Below are positions 52,771-62,651 of a stretch of 64,000 nt of DNA, piece by piece. The position numbers and the translations under genes were made by a program. Source of the DNA: Meiothermus sp. (GTDB lineage: Bacteria; Deinococcota; Deinococci; Deinococcales; Thermaceae). The notes beneath the pieces are model-generated. The model was not told the DNA's origin. It made no database searches and worked only from the letters and a program-made list of their open reading frames with translations. Location: assembly GCF_026004055.1 (NCBI RefSeq), contig NZ_BPIJ01000002.1:63803-127802 (forward strand), given 5' to 3'. Each line of letters begins with the position of its first letter. Positions within the stretch are counted from its first letter, which is position 1.

Positions 52771-54942
52771 TCAGTCCTCCAACAACCCCACAAAGCTCTG
52801 GGGGTCGGGGTCTATACGCAGCCGCGCCCCGCGCACGGGGGGCAGGTTTTCCATCAGGGTCTGGATGCGGGCCTCGGAGCTTTTGAGCAGGAGGTGAAAC
52901 ACGTACTGGCCCCGCAGGCGGGCTACCGGAGCCGGGGCCGGGCCCAGCAGCTCGCCAGGTTCGGCTTGGGGTTTGAGGGCGGCGGCGAGCTGGAGGATGG
53001 CGTCGCGGGCTATAGGCTCCTTGGGGTGGGCGACCTCGAGCTTCACCATCCGGCTTGCGGGGGGATAACCCAGGGTGCGGCGCAGGGCCAGTTCCACCTC
53101 CATAAAGCCCCGGGGGTCGGCGGCCTGGAGCGCCTTGTGGGCCGGGTGGTGGGGTTCAAAGGTCTGCAGGGCCAGCAAGGGGCGGCGGTGGGGGTGCAGG
53201 TCGGCAAGCTGCCATAGGAGCCGGTGGTAGCGCTCGGCGGCCCGAAAGTCGGACTCGAGCACGAACCCATCAGCGTAGGGCAGGAGCACCAGGGCCAGCT
53301 CGGGCAGCACCGGGGCCCGCAAAATGGCGGTAGTGCCCACCAGCACGCCCGGCTCGCCCACAAGCAAGGGGCCTAGGTCGTCCTTGGCGTCGGCGGTGTA
53401 GCGGTAGCGGGGCAGGGCCGGGAGGTGCCGGGCCAGGGCCTCCAGCAGCCACTCCACCCCCGGCCCCTGGGGGTCGAAGACATCCGACTGACAGCTCGGG
53501 CAAAGCTCGGGGGCCTTTTGCTCGTGGCCGCACTGGTGGCACTGCAAAAAGCCCAGCCGACCGCTTTTGTGGTAGCGCAAGGGCAGGGCGCAGTTGGGGC
53601 ACATGGCTTTCCAGTCGCACTGCTTGCAGCGCAGCAGCGCGCTGTAGCCCCGCCGGGCCGAGAGCACGATGGCCTGGCGTTTTTTTTCCTGCACCTGCTG
53701 CAGGATGGCGATGGCCGCTCCCGAAAAGGGCCAGCCCCGCTCCTGCCGAAGATCCAGCAGATGGAGCCGAGGAGAGGGTGGAGGCAGCAGGTAGGCCGGT
53801 TCGTGCCAAACCTCGGCGCTGTTCACGCTCGAGCAGTAGTGGATGGACACTCCCAACCCCTGGGCCCGCAGCCGGGCCAGCCGGGGCACGAAGGCCCTCG
53901 AGCCCCCCGGCAGCTTATAGGCTTCCGCGGCCTCCTCCACCACCACCACCCGCCGCCACTCCAGCGGCAAAAGCAGGCCCTGGTAGGTCGCCAGCACCAC
54001 CCCCGTACTGTTGCCGGCCTGGGCCCACACCCGGCGGCGTTCTTCGGCCTTCATCTCGCCGTGTAAAACGATGGCCTGGGGGAAGAAGGGCTGGAATTTT
54101 TTGAGCAGCGAAACCTCGGGAAAGAGTACCAGCGCGGGTTCTGTCTGCAACAAAGTGGCCAGGGCACGGATTCGATCGAGGAGCCTGCCCCCTTCCAGCC
54201 TCACCGGCGTCGTAGGCAGCCCGAGGGGCTCGAGTTTTCGCGCCACCACGGCTGGGGGGGCCGGTTCTACCTCCACAAAACCGATGTAGCCCTTGTCCAA
54301 GAGGCCCTTCACCACCCCCACCCCTACCCCGGCCGCCCGGGCCAGCGCTGCCATGCTCTCGAGCTGCCGCAGGTCGCGTAGGGCATACCAGGCCGCTTTG
54401 GCCTTCTCGCTCAGTTTTTCCGAGGGCTCACGCAGCACCACCAACACCTGCTGTTGGCTGCGTTGTTCGGCTACCTCTTCCTGCAACACCCCCCCTTCCC
54501 GCAGATAGTCCAGCAGCTTGGGATCAAAGCCCCGGGCCTCCTGCCAGCCCTCGGCCAGGGCCTCCAGACCCCGAGGTAGCACCGCCGGGTCGGCTTCCGG
54601 CAACAGCCGCACACGGTGCAGCAGGGGGGGCTCGAGGAACGGTAGAAGGTCATTGAGCAGCGTGCCTACCGTGCAGAAGCTATCACGAGCAGCTCGGGTC
54701 AGAAACTCGAGGCCCGAGGGGTTTAGCCACGGCTTCTCATCCAGGTAGGCAATAGCTTCGCGCAGGGCAAAGCTTTTGTGAGGGCCTTCCTCGTGCCCCA
54801 CCACCACCCCCACCCGCAGCTCGCCCCGCCAGGGCACCACCACCCGATAGCCCAGCGCGCCGTCCTCCCGCGTATCGGCATGGGGGGGCAGGTACGACAT
54901 GGGCTCTATGGGCAGGGGCAGGGCAACCTTCAAGACCCGCAT
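52771..54942 (-). CDS. priA: PriA primosomal protein lacking Walker A (pseudohelicase)
   Basis: Replication-restart protein (723 aa). The N-terminal 3'-binding domain and winged helix are present. All eight zinc cysteines are kept (439, 442, 448, 451, 468, 471, 481, 484). The region where GxTGSGKTE should stand reads VRLEGGRLLDRIRALA (about 248-261), and the DEEH box is EEAAEAYK (336-343). ATP hydrolysis and unwinding are therefore unlikely. The D. radiodurans PriA is reported as a pseudohelicase with the same loss. DNA binding and primosome assembly may remain. Confidence 0.93.
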   Translation of the reverse strand: MRVLKVALPLPIEPMSYLPPHADTREDGALGYRVVVPWRGELRVGVVVGHEEGPHKSFALREAIAYLDEKPWLNPSGLEFLTRAARDSFCTVGTLLNDLLPFLEPPLLHRVRLLPEADPAVLPRGLEALAEGWQEARGFDPKLLDYLREGGVLQEEVAEQRSQQQVLVVLREPSEKLSEKAKAAWYALRDLRQLESMAALARAAGVGVGVVKGLLDKGYIGFVEVEPAPPAVVARKLEPLGLPTTPVRLEGGRLLDRIRALATLLQTEPALVLFPEVSLLKKFQPFFPQAIVLHGEMKAEERRRVWAQAGNSTGVVLATYQGLLLPLEWRRVVVVEEAAEAYKLPGGSRAFVPRLARLRAQGLGVSIHYCSSVNSAEVWHEPAYLLPPPSPRLHLLDLRQERGWPFSGAAIAILQQVQEKKRQAIVLSARRGYSALLRCKQCDWKAMCPNCALPLRYHKSGRLGFLQCHQCGHEQKAPELCPSCQSDVFDPQGPGVEWLLEALARHLPALPRYRYTADAKDDLGPLLVGEPGVLVGTTAILRAPVLPELALVLLPYADGFVLESDFRAAERYHRLLWQLADLHPHRRPLLALQTFEPHHPAHKALQAADPRGFMEVELALRRTLGYPPASRMVKLEVAHPKEPIARDAILQLAAALKPQAEPGELLGPAPAPVARLRGQYVFHLLLKSSEARIQTLMENLPPVRGARLRIDPDPQSFVGLLED

Positions 54943-55042
54943 CCTGCTCAGATTACCCGAAGGGGCCTATTGGGTTGAACGCCAAATTGCCGAGCAGGGG
55001 CCATGCCGACACCCATTAGCTATACGCTGACAATCGACTATA

Positions 55043-55072
55043 GAGCGCTCTTCACAAATATTGAGCCATCGG
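55043..55072 (+). repeat. Family C left-end fragment
   Basis: TA then GAGCGCTCTTCACAAATATT and GAGCCATC, matching C1. No right end follows before the next gene, whose stop is at 55079. Confidence 0.6.
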
Positions 55073-55078
55073 CCGTGC

Positions 55079-56023
55079 TTACGCTCTAGGCACCGCAGAC
55101 ATGCCCCGGGCGGGCTGCCGCGGACCGCGGTAGAGCAGATCCTGGGCCTGGTTCAGGGCCTCCTCCAGGGTTAGGCCATTACAAACGACCCAGACTACCT
55201 GGGCCTTCCCAAAGCGCTGGCTCAGGTGCTCGGTGAGCTGGTGTCCGCTAACCATTCCAATATGTAGGCCGCAGAACTGGTCGTGATCGAGCCGGTACAG
55301 CCCATCGCCCTGCCGCAAAGCCTCCTGCATAAGCTGGGCCATTTCTTGGCGAAGGTTTTGGGGGTCTTTGGAATCCTGCGTTCCCCATAGCCAGTAGGAG
55401 AATAAAAGCGGCTGATCGGTACGGCTGGCCAGGGCCTGGTAGCGCTCGTAGTCGGCCTCGAGGGCCAGGCGGGTACTCAGGCCGGTCTGGCGATCCCGCA
55501 GGGCTGCCTTGGATAGCTCTTGCTGGGTGACCTCGAGCCGATGAAGCGCCTTGAACATCGAGAGCCCAACCAGTCCGCCCAACGCCCAAACCGCCCATAC
55601 CGCCCAGTACGGCCCCGAATCGGGGTGGGGCAGTAGCATCACCAGGAGGATTAGCCCCCCCAGCATGAGCCACAACCCGCCAAACAGACCCAGCACCGTC
55701 AGGCCCAGGGTGGCCAGGGCCGCACTGGCATAAAGGCTTATCTCTGGGTGCCATCCCAGGGTGGCCCCACCCCCCGTTTGCCGAAAAACCCACACCAAGA
55801 GCCCCAAGGCCAGCCCTAAGTGAGCCGGTGTGATCCACTGGGGATAACGGCGAGCCAGCAGCCAGGCCACCAGGGTAGCCGCCAGGTAGACCCCCGCTGC
55901 CCCCCGGAGGGTCTCCGACCCCGTCCAAAGCTGCGGCAAAGCCAAAGCCGCGCCCCCCACCCAGGCCGCGCGCCAATACAAATGGTGAAGCCAAAGCCCC
56001 ACCGCTTCAGACCCGTGCAACAT
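55079..56023 (-). CDS. Membrane protein with degenerate GGDEF domain
   Basis: 314 aa. Six or seven hydrophobic segments fill 10-160, followed by a GGDEF-like region. The lead-in RDRQTGLSTRLALEADYERY (177-196) matches the RDxLTGLxNR motif. The active-site loop reads LDHDQF (245-250) instead of GGDEF after QGDGLYR. The domain is also short. Probably catalytically dead as a diguanylate cyclase; a sensor or protein-interaction role is possible. Confidence 0.75.
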   Translation of the reverse strand: MLHGSEAVGLWLHHLYWRAAWVGGAALALPQLWTGSETLRGAAGVYLAATLVAWLLARRYPQWITPAHLGLALGLLVWVFRQTGGGATLGWHPEISLYASAALATLGLTVLGLFGGLWLMLGGLILLVMLLPHPDSGPYWAVWAVWALGGLVGLSMFKALHRLEVTQQELSKAALRDRQTGLSTRLALEADYERYQALASRTDQPLLFSYWLWGTQDSKDPQNLRQEMAQLMQEALRQGDGLYRLDHDQFCGLHIGMVSGHQLTEHLSQRFGKAQVVWVVCNGLTLEEALNQAQDLLYRGPRQPARGMSAVPRA

Positions 56024-56089
56024 GGGCCCATTGTAGAACGGGGTTTCAAATCCCGGGATTTAAAGTGCACATAAACTTTAGCCCCGGCG

Positions 56090-56626
56090 TTACGTGAATC
56101 GGGGTGGTGCTTTTTCTTGTTCCAGCAGTTGCTGTTTACGCTTCAAGCCCCAGCGGTAGCCGGTTAGCTGGCCGTCCCGACCCACTACCCGGTGGCAGGG
56201 CACCACCAGCGCAGCAGGGTTGGCCCCGCAGGCAGCCGCAACCGCCCGCACGGCTTTGGGGTCGCCCACCAGCTCGGCCAGCTCGCCGTAGGTGCGGGTC
56301 TCTCCGGCGGGAATCTGACGCAGGGCCTCCCAGACCTTGAGCTGGAAAGCGGTGCCACGTAGATCGAGCGGGACGTTTGGCGGCGTCTGTTTGCCGAGGT
56401 AATCCAACACCGGCTGTACATACTCGGTCAGGACGCCCCGCTCCAACCGGGCCTGGGCAAACTCCTCGCGCAGGACGGCTTCCAATTCGGCCTCGCTATC
56501 CCCTAGCAGGAGCGAGCAGATGCCTTTTTCGGTGGCCCCAATCAGCAGCTTTCCTATGGGGCCATCGACAAAGGCATAGCGAATCCTCATGCCCTGCCCG
56601 CCCCGGCGGTAGACCCTATGTTTCAT
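56090..56626 (-). CDS. ogt: Methylated-DNA-protein cysteine methyltransferase
   Basis: O6-methylguanine-DNA methyltransferase (178 aa; ATG 56590, MRIRYAFVDGPIG, is an alternative start). The catalytic domain has FQLKVWEALRQIPAGETRTY and the suicide cysteine in VVPCHRVVGRDG (Cys144), then LTGYRWGLKRKQQLL. It is complete, in contrast to the Cys-less paralogue at 13788-14243. Confidence 0.95.
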   Translation of the reverse strand: MKHRVYRRGGQGMRIRYAFVDGPIGKLLIGATEKGICSLLLGDSEAELEAVLREEFAQARLERGVLTEYVQPVLDYLGKQTPPNVPLDLRGTAFQLKVWEALRQIPAGETRTYGELAELVGDPKAVRAVAAACGANPAALVVPCHRVVGRDGQLTGYRWGLKRKQQLLEQEKAPPRFT

Positions 56627-56698
56627 GTCTAAAGTCTAGTCGAGTGGGCCTACAAGTGCGATTCGAGATTTGCACAGGGTTCGAGATATGCTTCTTAC

Positions 56699-57757
56699 GT
56701 GGCCTGGGCCTTGATTCCATCGGGGGTTTTGATCTACGTGGCGCTGTACTCGGTGGTACCCATGCTACCCGGATTGGAGCGCCTCTTCGGCACCGCCCCC
56801 GGCAGCACCCACCTGGGCATCAGCCTGCCCTTTCTGGTGCTGGTACTGTTCTCGCCTCTCGTGCCGCGCATCCGCCTGCCGGTAGGAAGCGTGATTGGCG
56901 GGGGGCTACTCGGGGTGGGTTTGTTTGGCATTCTGGCCGGGCTGGCCCCCACACTTGAAATCTGGACGCTGTGCCGGACGCTGCAAGGGGCCTTTGCAGC
57001 GGCAGTGCCGGGGCTTTCGCTGGCCTTGTTACCCCGACTCTTCCCCGGAAAACACGCCCAGATGGCCGGGTTCTGGGTGGCCGGGAATGTGTTGGGCGGG
57101 GGCCTGGGGCGGGGGCTGGGGGGGCTTTTGGCCGAAGCGGTGGGCGAGCGCCTGGCCATCGTTTTGCTGGCGCTGCCGGTAGCGGTCATTGCCCTTTTCG
57201 TGCTGCGAGAGCGCGACCGCCTGGCCCTACCCGCCCCCCGTTACACCCTGTCGGCCTGGCCCCTGTATACGCTGGGCTTTACCCTGCTCTTTGTGAACTT
57301 TTTTGTGGCCAACCTGCTGCCCTACCGCCTCGAGGGCCTGGGTTTGTCACAAGGCCAGATTGGGGGGATTTTTTTCGCTTACCTGGCGGGCATTCCCGGC
57401 AGCGCCTTGGCCGGGGTTTGGGTAAAGCGGCTGGGCGCGGTGCGGGCTTTTCGGCTGGCCTTTGGGGTGGTGGCACTGGGCCTGCTACTACAGCTCCCCG
57501 ACCAACCCTTCTGGATTCTGGTGGGGTTTGTGCTCATGATGGCGGGCATTTTTACCGCCCAGGCCATTGCGGGCGGGGTTTCGGGGCGGGGGGGCAGTGG
57601 TGTGAGCGGTACCTATGTGGCCGCTTTTTACCTGGGGGGTACGGTGGCGGGGCTGGTGTACCCGCCCTTTATCGGGCAAAGCGCGCTGTGGAGCCAGGGG
57701 GTGGCCCTGGGGGTCTCGCTCTTAGCCGCGCTGCTGGCCGGGCGGGCGCTGCGCTAA
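56699..57757 (+). CDS. MFS transporter
   Basis: Permease of 352 aa (GTG start, VAWALIPSGVLIYVALYSVV) with about eleven TM segments; the first is short, so the true start may lie slightly upstream at a non-ATG codon. The loop between TM10 and TM11 has GGVSGRGGSGVSGTYVAAFY. Resembles YnfM/AraJ-like MFS. Substrate unknown. Confidence 0.82.
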   Translation: MAWALIPSGVLIYVALYSVVPMLPGLERLFGTAPGSTHLGISLPFLVLVLFSPLVPRIRLPVGSVIGGGLLGVGLFGILAGLAPTLEIWTLCRTLQGAFAAAVPGLSLALLPRLFPGKHAQMAGFWVAGNVLGGGLGRGLGGLLAEAVGERLAIVLLALPVAVIALFVLRERDRLALPAPRYTLSAWPLYTLGFTLLFVNFFVANLLPYRLEGLGLSQGQIGGIFFAYLAGIPGSALAGVWVKRLGAVRAFRLAFGVVALGLLLQLPDQPFWILVGFVLMMAGIFTAQAIAGGVSGRGGSGVSGTYVAAFYLGGTVAGLVYPPFIGQSALWSQGVALGVSLLAALLAGRALR

Positions 57758-57766
57758 ACTGGCCTC

Positions 57767-58107
57767 ATGGCGGGGCTCTCCGACACCGACCCCAAAGTGG
57801 CGCGGCTGCAAATTGAGTTGCTGCGGCAGAGCAGCCCGGCAAGGCGATTCTCGCTCATGGCCAGTTGGTCAACTCTGCTGCCACAAGCTTCGTTCCAAGA
57901 GGTCAAACAGCACTACCCCGACGAGCTAGGAGCCAAACTAGAGCGCTCTTCACATATTATGAGCCATCCGACTTCGAAAAAGCTTTGTCCTGGACAGAAC
58001 AGTGGCCGCCGGGATGGGCGGCCACGTCTGTGAAGAGCGCGATAGAGTGGGCTCGGCGACTGTACGGTTCGGAGATAGCCGAGCGATTACGGAATCACCT
58101 ATGCTAG
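57767..58107 (+). pseudogene. Small gene interrupted by a family C element
   Basis: 57767-57940 encodes MAGLSDTDPKVARLQIELLR and continues to ...DELGAKL. Then the element intervenes. 58045-58107 resumes with EWARRLYGSEIAERLRNHLC and a stop. Removing 57941-58044 (element plus one TA) joins CTA and GAG in frame to give a 78-aa protein. Its TDPKxxxLQIELLR opening is typical of small proteins encoded before nucleotidyltransferase-like genes. The stop overlaps the ATG of the following remnant. Confidence 0.8.
57941..58042 (+). mobile_element. Family C element (C3), 102 bp
   Basis: GAGCGCTCTTCAC at the left and GTGAAGAGCGCGA at the right, flanked by TA at 57939-57940 and 58043-58044. Shorter than C1 and C2: only the GGCCGCC...GGCGGCC stem remains inside. 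Insertion into TA is typical of IS630/Tc1-mariner-type transposition. Confidence 0.85.
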
Positions 58108-58277
58108 GCGATGTCCCCAAAGCCATTGGCAACATCGTCGCGGTTTTTCATCGGCTTGGTGTTGAGTACCGTATTGGTGGCTCGGTAGCAAGTTCAGGGG
58201 CTGCTCGAGCAAGCCATGGCCGAGACCGTGCTAGGCTGGCTATGGATAACTTTGGCTGGCCTCAACTGGTTTGTTGA
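58101..58277 (+). pseudogene. Remnant of a nucleotidyltransferase-like gene
   Basis: Starts MLGDVPKAIGNIVAVFHRLG and VEYRIGGSVASS, the N-terminus of a nucleotidyltransferase-fold family (xxRYxIGGSxASS). After SS the family sequence stops. In the next frame LLEQAMAETV resembles a C-terminal helix of such proteins. This suggests an internal deletion of most of the gene. Overlaps the stop of the interrupted 78-aa gene, so the pair was probably one operon. Confidence 0.55.
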
Positions 58278-58365
58278 GCGTTCAGGCCCAGTCCACCAAG
58301 CCCCCTGGAGATCGAGGAAATCTTGCAAGAGAATCTGTAATCCCAAAGCGCGAAACCCTGCTCTT

Positions 58366-58899
58366 ATGAAACTCCTCTTCCTCTACGGCCCGGCGGCGGT
58401 GGGCAAGCTCACGGTGGCCCAGGAACTCACCCGGCTCACCGGCTATCCCGTCTTCGACAACCACCTTTCCATCGACTATGCGGCCAAGCTCTTTGCGTGG
58501 GGCAGCCCGGAGTACGTACAGCTCCTCCGGGCAGTGCGGCTTTTTACTTTTCGGCAGATGGCCCAGATGGGGCAGAAAGGGCTCCTTTTCACTTTCGTCT
58601 ACACACCGCCCAGCAGCGATGAATTCGTCCGGCAGGTGCTGGAGGTGTGCGAGGCTTCCGGCATCGAGCCCCTCTTCGTCAAGCTGGAAGCCTCGCGCGA
58701 AGTGCTCCTGGAGCGCGTTACCAGCCCCGAGCGCAAACCCCTTAAGAAGCTCTCGAGCCCCGAACGCCTTTTGCGGATGCTGGAACAAGGAGCCCTGGCA
58801 GCCATTCCCTTTGTGGAAAGCCTACGCATAGACACCGGTGAAGTTTCAGCGGCAGAGGCTGCCCGGCGCATCGTGCAGCACTACGGGCTCGAGCCATAG
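58366..58899 (+). CDS. P-loop kinase-like protein
   Basis: 177 aa from ATG 58366, MKLLFLYGPAAVGKLTVAQE, with Walker A GPAAVGKLT. No clear lid or substrate motif is seen; ERVTSPERKPLKKLSS is a basic region like those of nucleotide and antibiotic kinases. The AAA_33/shikimate-kinase-like fold is the best guess. Longer upstream frames run through the pseudogene and are not supported. Confidence 0.75.
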   Translation: MKLLFLYGPAAVGKLTVAQELTRLTGYPVFDNHLSIDYAAKLFAWGSPEYVQLLRAVRLFTFRQMAQMGQKGLLFTFVYTPPSSDEFVRQVLEVCEASGIEPLFVKLEASREVLLERVTSPERKPLKKLSSPERLLRMLEQGALAAIPFVESLRIDTGEVSAAEAARRIVQHYGLEP

Positions 58900-58952
58900 G
58901 GGGTTGGCCCCTTTGGGGCAAAGGTGCGGGTGGCTTTTTTGTACGCCGGATC

Positions 58953-60542
<1,590 letters not shown>

Positions 60543-61829
60543 TCACGAAAGCTCTTGACGAGCCGGGTCTGTGGGTGGCTTTGCCTCGAGCCCCGCCAAC
60601 CCGGCAGCCCGCTTTTTGTCGCGCCGGATGCGCCACCACAGGTAGTACACCGCCACCACCCGCAACAGCATCGAGACCAGGATGGGCAGGTGGTAGGGGC
60701 TGGGAAAAAGCTTTAGCTGCGCTTGCAGGCTCCCCAACAACCCTCCCAACAGCGAGCCCAGAATGCCCCCTACCGCAAAAGCCATCCAGTACCAAACCAG
60801 GTAGAGGTTGCGCTTCTCGGGCGAGGCGCTTTGCAGCGCTACGTTGGTGAGGGCGGTGCCGATACCGCCCCAGGCAACTGCATCGAAGGCGGCGGCGGCC
60901 CAGATGGTCTCGAGCCTGCCCGGCCCCCCCGCCAGCCAGAGCGGAGGCAGTACCAGTGCGGCCACACTGCTGCTCAAGAGCAACACCTGCCAGTGCCCAA
61001 TCCGGTCGGCCAGGCGGCCCCACAAGGGGCTCAGCACCAGCCCGCAACTCGCAGCAATCACCGTCCAGAGGCCCACCTGGGTAAAGCTCATGCGGACATA
61101 CTCGAGAAAAAGCGGAAACACAAACGGCCCGCCCACGCTCACCGCCCCCAAAAACAGCACCACAAAGCCCAAAAATCCCCGAAAACGCCGGTCGGAGAGG
61201 GGCTGGACAAACTCGGCGAAGCGGGGGGGTGTGCTGGCCGAGGGGGGTTCAAACTGCCGCCGCAAAATGAAGGTGGCACTCACCCCCGCAACCACTGCGA
61301 TGCCCAGCACCAGCAAAAACCCCCAGGGCTTGCCCAGAGCGTCAATCAGGCTGCCCGCCGCCAGGTTGCCCAGGGTGCCCACCAGGCCCAGAATGCCGTT
61401 ACGAAGGCCAAAGTAGCGCCCCCGGCTTTGCTCGGGTACCAGATCGGCCATCCAGCTTGTCCACAGCACATTCACCGGCGCCACGATGAGCTGCGATAGC
61501 GCCGCGATGATCAGCAGGCCGGGGATGCGCCAGGGCTCGGGCAACAAGGGCAAGAGCAGGGTCAGCACAAAAATACCGCGCCCCAGCACCGACAAAGCGG
61601 CGCTCAGACGCTTGCGGCTCCCCCGAAAGAAGAGGGCCAGCGGCGCGGCCATCTGGCCTACCATGGGCAAGGCACCCAGGATGGCCAAAGCCACCGGCGG
61701 TGCGCCCAGCCAGAGCGCATAGCCGGTCATGACCACGCCGGTGCTCCAGTTGATGAACAGGATGGCCAGCATGCCCTCCCAGATAGCCAGGTTTTGCGAA
61801 CGGCGGGGCTCGCCTTGGGGCAGCGTCAC
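60543..61829 (-). CDS. MFS transporter
   Basis: 428 aa with about twelve TM segments. The loop VLWTSWMADLVPEQSRGRYFGLRNG is typical of MFS-1 permeases near the PucC/sugar-permease-like group. Starts MTLPQGEPRRSQNLAIWEGM. Its 5' end faces the response-regulator gene 105 bp away. Substrate unknown. Confidence 0.87.
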   Translation of the reverse strand: MTLPQGEPRRSQNLAIWEGMLAILFINWSTGVVMTGYALWLGAPPVALAILGALPMVGQMAAPLALFFRGSRKRLSAALSVLGRGIFVLTLLLPLLPEPWRIPGLLIIAALSQLIVAPVNVLWTSWMADLVPEQSRGRYFGLRNGILGLVGTLGNLAAGSLIDALGKPWGFLLVLGIAVVAGVSATFILRRQFEPPSASTPPRFAEFVQPLSDRRFRGFLGFVVLFLGAVSVGGPFVFPLFLEYVRMSFTQVGLWTVIAASCGLVLSPLWGRLADRIGHWQVLLLSSSVAALVLPPLWLAGGPGRLETIWAAAAFDAVAWGGIGTALTNVALQSASPEKRNLYLVWYWMAFAVGGILGSLLGGLLGSLQAQLKLFPSPYHLPILVSMLLRVVAVYYLWWRIRRDKKRAAGLAGLEAKPPTDPARQELS

Positions 61830-61934
61830 GAAGACCCATTATTGACCGGTGGGTCAGTTTTGCAAAGGGTGGGCTTCCTGAAATCTACACAAATCCCACG
61901 CCGGCCCTTCACAGCCTCCCCACAGACTGTTTGC

Positions 61935-62642
61935 ATGTCGGCGTCTACCGATACACTGGAAACGGTGGCACTGGTACTGGTGGTCGAAGACGAACCGGAG
62001 ATTGCCGAGATCCTCGAGGGCTACCTGCGCCGCGAGGGTTTCCGTATCGAACGGGCCTCGGATGGCAAACAGGCCCTGAACCTGATCCGGGCGGCCCGGC
62101 CTGATCTGGTACTCCTGGACATCATGCTGCCGGAGATGGACGGCCTCGAGGTGCTGCGGCGCGTTCGAAGCAACGGTTCGACTCCGGTGATTCTGCTCAC
62201 GGCCCGCACCGAAGACCTGGACAAGCTGCTGGGTCTGGAGCTGGGCGCCGACGACTACGTGACCAAACCCTTCAGCCCCCGCGAGGTAGTGGCCCGGGTC
62301 AAGGCGGTGTTGCGCCGGGCCGTGAGCAGCGAGGCCAGCAAGCCCATTCTGCGGGTGGGGCCGCTGGAGATTGATAGCGAAAAAGTGATGGCAAGGCTGG
62401 GTTCGGAGCGCCTCGAGCTCACCCCCACCGAGTTTCGGCTGCTGGAAACCCTGGCCCGCACCCCCGGCAAGGCTTTTACCCGCACCGAGCTACTGGAGGC
62501 GGCCCTGCCCGAATCCGACGCGCTGGAACGGGTGGTGGACGTGCACCTCAAAAACCTGCGCAAGAAGCTCGAGGCCGCCGGCGGAGCAAGGCTTTTGGAG
62601 ACCGTGCGGGGGGTGGGGTACCGGCTGTGGCCGGAGGGCTAG
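61935..62642 (+). CDS. OmpR-family response regulator
   Basis: 235 aa from ATG 61935; upstream frame not family-like. Receiver LVLVVEDEPEIAEILEGYLR with phospho-Asp in LVLLDIMLPEMDG, then ILLTARTEDLDK and DDYVTKPFSPREVVAR. Winged helix ELTPTEFRLLETLARTPG and VVDVHLKNLRKKLEA. Followed after nine bases by its histidine kinase (BaeSR-like pair). Confidence 0.96.
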   Translation: MSASTDTLETVALVLVVEDEPEIAEILEGYLRREGFRIERASDGKQALNLIRAARPDLVLLDIMLPEMDGLEVLRRVRSNGSTPVILLTARTEDLDKLLGLELGADDYVTKPFSPREVVARVKAVLRRAVSSEASKPILRVGPLEIDSEKVMARLGSERLELTPTEFRLLETLARTPGKAFTRTELLEAALPESDALERVVDVHLKNLRKKLEAAGGARLLETVRGVGYRLWPEG

Positions 62643-62651
62643 GGCCTTTGT

